From the NCBI GenBank assembly GCA_947652855.1, contig CANTEO010000082.1, positions 1 through 8,255 on the forward strand: a stretch of 8,255 bases of DNA, written 5' to 3'. This DNA is from an uncultured Roseburia sp. GTDB taxonomy: Bacteria > Bacillota > Clostridia > Lachnospirales > Lachnospiraceae. Position numbers and translations under genes: made by a program. Every line of letters starts with the position of its first letter. Within the stretch, counting starts at the first letter, position 1. Of this stretch, positions 5,948 to 8,255 are shown piece by piece. The notes under the pieces were generated by a model. The model did not search any database. It saw only the letters and a program-made list of their open reading frames with translations, and had not been told where the DNA came from.

Positions 5948-6784
5948 TCATCCATCCTGATGCAGCTTAGAATCCAGGTCTTCGTCTATCGGCTTTCTGT
6001 GAAAAGAAAGAAAATGCCGCATTTTGTTTCCCAACTCACTGTAGCTTGTCCTGCGGAAAGAGACCGAGGAACGGAGCGCCCGTATCTGCGTCCAGTTCAT
6101 TGTGGAAATTGCGCGCTTCAATTCCTTCCCCATCTTCCGCTCACGAAACTCCTCAAACGAGATTTTCTCCTTTAAGGAACTGAGCCCTCCTGACAGATTA
6201 TGCTTCGTATTTTCAATCCATGCATCGTACTTTTCAGAAATCTGTAAGTCAATCGCCTTTCTGGTGGCCTCCAGCTTGGCATTCAGCGCAATCAGCGAAT
6301 CTGCCGTCAGCGCGCAGTCCGCGGCGAATACCGCCATCAGCGCAAGCGCAGCCGGCTCCTGCCAATCAAGCGGGATCAGATTCGTGAAGCTTCGCATATA
6401 AGGATGGATGCCGTACAGCACGACAATCCCCGCCACGCCAAACCCAAGCGAGCAGGGCAGGCAGATACGTCCATGAAAATTGAACGGAATATTGCTGTAA
6501 TCCCACCAGACGGCATGAAAAATCCGCTCCGTCAAATACGACGTCGTATATTCCAACACGGCCGAGCCAAGCATACAGGCCAAAAACACCGCCTTCCAAT
6601 TTGGCAGGCCGCTTAAGAGCAGAACGTCCAGCACCGCCCCAACCCCATAGATCGGGCAGTACGGCCCAATGAGCATTCCTCGGTCATCCCATTTCAATGA
6701 CTTCACGCTGCAATAAGCCGTCTCGTAAATCCAGCCTAAAATGCTATACAAAACAAACCATATAAATAACGTTGAAACGTGCAT
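5948..6784 (-). CDS. CmpB-family (putative ABC-transporter type IV) membrane protein
   Basis: 278 residues. The N-terminal half is hydrophobic with helices near 5-20, 42-60, 66-82, 112-126 and 145-165. Family landmarks are GWIYETAYCS (17-26), RGMLIGPYCPIYGVGA (35-50), SAVLEYTTSYLTERIFHAVWWDYS (74-97) and FNFHGRICLPCSLGFG (101-116), matching the PF06541-type family annotated as a putative ABC permease although no ATPase partner is present. The last 110 residues are charged, helical and probably cytoplasmic. Function is not established. The start is fixed by AGGAGG (6790-6795) 5 bases upstream and by a promoter at 6844-6871. The HD-domain gene follows 109 bases later. Whether it belongs to the downstream signalling genes functionally is unclear. 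Confidence 0.85.
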   Translation of the reverse strand: MHVSTLFIWFVLYSILGWIYETAYCSVKSLKWDDRGMLIGPYCPIYGVGAVLDVLLLSGLPNWKAVFLACMLGSAVLEYTTSYLTERIFHAVWWDYSNIPFNFHGRICLPCSLGFGVAGIVVLYGIHPYMRSFTNLIPLDWQEPAALALMAVFAADCALTADSLIALNAKLEATRKAIDLQISEKYDAWIENTKHNLSGGLSSLKEKISFEEFRERKMGKELKRAISTMNWTQIRALRSSVSFRRTSYSELGNKMRHFLSFHRKPIDEDLDSKLHQDG

Positions 6785-6800
6785 AATCGCCTCCTGCTTT

Positions 6801-6832
6801 GCAGCAGCGCCTCCTTACGGCCTCACTGCTGC
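6801..6832 (-). promoter_or_regulatory. Hairpin filling the 5' leader of the CmpB gene
   Basis: GCAGCAG (6801-6807) and CTGCTGC (6826-6832) form a perfect 7-bp stem with an 18-base loop. The predicted RNA start is near 6837, so the hairpin begins within a few bases of the 5' end and stops 5 bases before the ribosome site at 6790-6795. The loop carries a second AAGGAGG (6811-6817) with no start codon at the proper distance. The octamer AAAGCAGG flanks the stem on both sides. It could stabilise the mRNA or tune initiation. Confidence 0.55.
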
Positions 6833-6843
6833 CCTGCTTTAAC

Positions 6844-6871
6844 ATTATAAACAATTTTTCCTACGCTTCAA
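6844..6871 (-). promoter_or_regulatory. Promoter of the CmpB-family gene
   Basis: On the minus strand, -35 TTGAAG (6866-6871) and a perfect -10 TATAAT (6844-6849) are separated by 16 bases in an AT-rich stretch. Predicted start near 6837, about 53 bases before the ATG. This is the best promoter for the leftward genes and may also serve the HD-regulator-kinase genes downstream. Confidence 0.75.
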
Positions 6872-7172
6872 CATTTTTCTAAAAAATTCATAAACTCTTA
6901 AATTATGCAGGCCATGCCCTGCCTCTCCACACCCGCCCTATCATAAGCAAGGCCACGCGCCGCAAACTAAGAGATTGGAGCTGTTTTCTGCGCCGCTTTC
7001 CTTTGAATTTTTTCCTGAAGGGCGCTGAATTGACGCGTACCGGACATACGCGACAGGAATGCAACACAACAAAAACAAAAATTCATTCTTTTCCGGCCGT
7101 CTGTCCTTTTGTACACTGGGGGTATGTTATTTTTTGTAACAGGACATTCACAAAAGAAAAGGAGATTGGATT
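6872..7172. other. Intergenic region between divergent CmpB and recombinase genes
   Basis: No convincing gene. With the CmpB leader and promoter it forms a 388-base gap. It holds a small dyad around 6907-6922 (GCAGG/CCTGC), a perfect 6-bp dyad CGCGTA/TACGCG (7034-7039, 7047-7052) with 7-base centre, and TGTTA/TAACA (7125-7129, 7137-7141), also with 7-base centre. A weak promoter for the recombinase may be CTGTCC (7101-7106), 16 bases, TATGTT (7123-7128); it overlaps the second dyad. The recombinase ribosome site AAGGAGA is at 7159-7165. An ORF starting at 7003 lacks a ribosome site and overlaps the recombinase out of frame. Confidence 0.4.
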
Positions 7173-8093
7173 ATGGACGACCTACAGACACAAATCAAAA
7201 ACTACCTGGAGCATTGCAAAAGCCAAAAACGGCTGGACAAAAAGACCCTGAAAGCATACCGGACTGACTTAGCGCAATTCCAGCGCAAAACTTCATTGAA
7301 CGAGCTTTCCGAACTTACGCCCGACGCGCTGGAAGGCTTTATCGCTAAGCTCCATCAATCGTATAAGCCAAAGACAGTGCGCCGAAAAATCGCGTCCCTA
7401 AAGGCGCTGATCCACTATCTGGAATACAAGGAGCTGATTGACCGAAATCCCTTCCACAAGCTTCGGATCAAATTCCGCGAACCCATCCTTTTGCCAAAAA
7501 CGATTCCTCTAAGCAATGTGGAATCCCTGCTTTCCGCCATTTATCAACAGCGGGACGCCGCAAGAACGGCATTTCAAAGAAAAACGGCTTTGCGGGACGC
7601 CGCGGTGGTAGAGCTGCTTTTCGCCACAGGAATGCGAATTTCAGAATTATGCTCGTTAAAAAGAAACGACATCAACTTATCCGACAGAAGCATTTTAATC
7701 TACGGAAAAGGCGCAAAGGAACGGCGCATTCAAGTCGGAAATGAGGACGTGATTCACATTTTGGAGGAATATAAGGCGACGTTCCTTCCTCAAATTCAAA
7801 ATAGCGGCAGTTTTTTTGTCAACCGGAGGGGAGACGCCCTCTCCGATCAGGCCGTCCGCAGAATGCTTGTCAAATATACAAAGCTCGCCTCCATTGAGCA
7901 GCATATTACGCCGCATATGTTCCGGCATACGTTTGCGACAAGCCTTTTAGACGCCGACGTGGATATCCGGTACATACAGGAAATGCTTGGGCATAGCTCC
8001 ATAACCGTCACGGAGATTTATACCCATGTCGCCGTGGCAAAGCAGAGGGATATCTTGAGGACGAAGCATCCGAGGAAGGATTTTCATGTATAA
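7173..8093 (+). CDS. Tyrosine recombinase (XerC/XerD-like integrase)
   Basis: 306 residues, the usual length for Xer-type recombinases. The N-terminal SAM-like DNA-binding domain spans about 1-90 (IKNYLEHCKS, TLKAYRTDL, VRRKIASLKALIHYL). The catalytic domain has every active-site residue: R155 in ATGMRISEL, K179 in YGKGAKER, H248 and R251 in HMFRHTFAT, H274 in LGHSS, and nucleophile Y283 in EIYTHV. It should cut and rejoin DNA at paired inverted sites through a 3'-phosphotyrosine. It could be a housekeeping dimer resolver, a mobile-element integrase or an inverter of a nearby switch; no excisionase, relaxase or phage gene is in the window, and the expected Xer neighbours are not visible. The start is set by AAGGAGA 7 bases upstream. 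It stands alone with its own terminator. Confidence 0.93.
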   Translation: MDDLQTQIKNYLEHCKSQKRLDKKTLKAYRTDLAQFQRKTSLNELSELTPDALEGFIAKLHQSYKPKTVRRKIASLKALIHYLEYKELIDRNPFHKLRIKFREPILLPKTIPLSNVESLLSAIYQQRDAARTAFQRKTALRDAAVVELLFATGMRISELCSLKRNDINLSDRSILIYGKGAKERRIQVGNEDVIHILEEYKATFLPQIQNSGSFFVNRRGDALSDQAVRRMLVKYTKLASIEQHITPHMFRHTFATSLLDADVDIRYIQEMLGHSSITVTEIYTHVAVAKQRDILRTKHPRKDFHV

Positions 8094-8107
8094 ATGGTGG
8101 GGAGGGG

Positions 8108-8140
8108 AAAACAGCAATCCGGAAGGGTTGCTGTTTTTTT
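8108..8140 (+). terminator. Rho-independent terminator of the recombinase gene
   Basis: AAAACAGCAA (8108-8117) pairs perfectly with TTGCTGTTTT (8128-8137) around a 10-base loop that can add CC/GG pairs. The run of seven T at 8134-8140 completes a standard terminator 14 bases after the stop codon. The A-run on the other side could make it work in both directions. Confidence 0.92.
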
Positions 8141-8160
8141 GGGGAGGGATGGAGGTGGAG

Positions 8161-8255
8161 GGATAATTCAAAGTTATCTGTTGGATTTGGCGGATAAGGC
8201 GGTATGGATAATCAAGTGTTATCCGTTGAATATTTAAGCCGATATAGAATAATTC
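8161..8255. repeat. Degenerate 41-45-base tandem repeat with GGATAA dyads, running off the edge
   Basis: Unit A starts at 8161 (GGATAATTCAAAG...), unit B at 8206 (GGATAATCAAGTG...), and a third unit seems to begin at 8247 (GAATAATTC). Units A and B match over about 26 bases with small gaps. Each holds a dyad with a 7-base centre: GATAA/TTATC at 8162-8178 and GGATAA/TTATCC at 8206-8224. A further GGATAA is at 8192. TTGAAT (8226-8231), 16 bases, AATAAT (8248-8253) is a weak rightward promoter candidate. Possible roles are operator array or intergenic repeat. Confidence 0.55.

Noticed and set aside
5377..5970. 197-codon plus-strand ORF opposite the HD gene
   Set aside because: The opposite strand carries clear HD metal motifs with a ribosome site; this ORF has neither.
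7003..7251. 82-codon ORF overlapping the recombinase start
   Set aside because: No ribosome site, overlaps the recombinase in another frame and reads through its promoter region.
7947..8171. Minus-strand ORF opposite the recombinase end and terminator
   Set aside because: It starts with TTG in the tandem repeat and runs through the terminator; most likely a shadow, although the repeat part is open in this frame.

Overview
The window looks like part of a chromosome from a mid-GC, Gram-positive, gut-type Clostridium relative, most likely Lachnospiraceae. This is inferred from the AGGAGG ribosome sites, the style of the two-component pair, the linked VTC-domain, DUF4956 and CotH genes, the CmpB-family membrane protein and the tRNA-Gly(GCC) sequence. 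No species can be named from the sequence alone.

Layout: seven protein genes and one tRNA run on the minus strand, and one recombinase gene runs on the plus strand. In transcription order from about 6870 leftwards, they are a CmpB-family membrane protein (6784-5948), an HD-domain hydrolase (5838-5344), an OmpR/PhoB-type response regulator (5325-4648), its sensor histidine kinase (4651-3413, 4-base overlap), a VTC-type polyphosphate polymerase domain protein (3259-2573), a DUF4956 membrane protein (2514-1843), a CotH-family kinase-like protein (1846-164, 4-base overlap), and the 5' part of tRNA-Gly, cut by the window edge. Divergently at 7173-8093 lies a complete single-gene tyrosine recombinase followed by a clear Rho-independent terminator.

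How the genes may work together: the VTC, DUF4956 and CotH genes form a compact operon that suggests a membrane module. A cytoplasmic ATP-to-polyphosphate polymerase domain would sit beside a multi-pass membrane protein and a secreted or anchored kinase-fold protein. The 153-base gap in front of it holds a candidate promoter. Its -35 region is replaced by two TTyAGGyTC boxes 11 bases apart, the layout expected for activation by an OmpR/PhoB-type regulator such as the one encoded just upstream. The CmpB gene has a well-formed promoter, and its short leader is mostly a hairpin. The HD, regulator and kinase genes are tightly spaced.

The spacers are rich in small repeats: a 29-base direct repeat with 51-base period in the VTC leader, a GC hairpin plus a 17-base imperfect tandem repeat behind the CmpB gene, dyads in front of the recombinase, and a degenerate 41-45-base tandem repeat running off the right edge. 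The strongest leads are the polyphosphate/CotH module with its local two-component control, and the nature of these spacer repeats.
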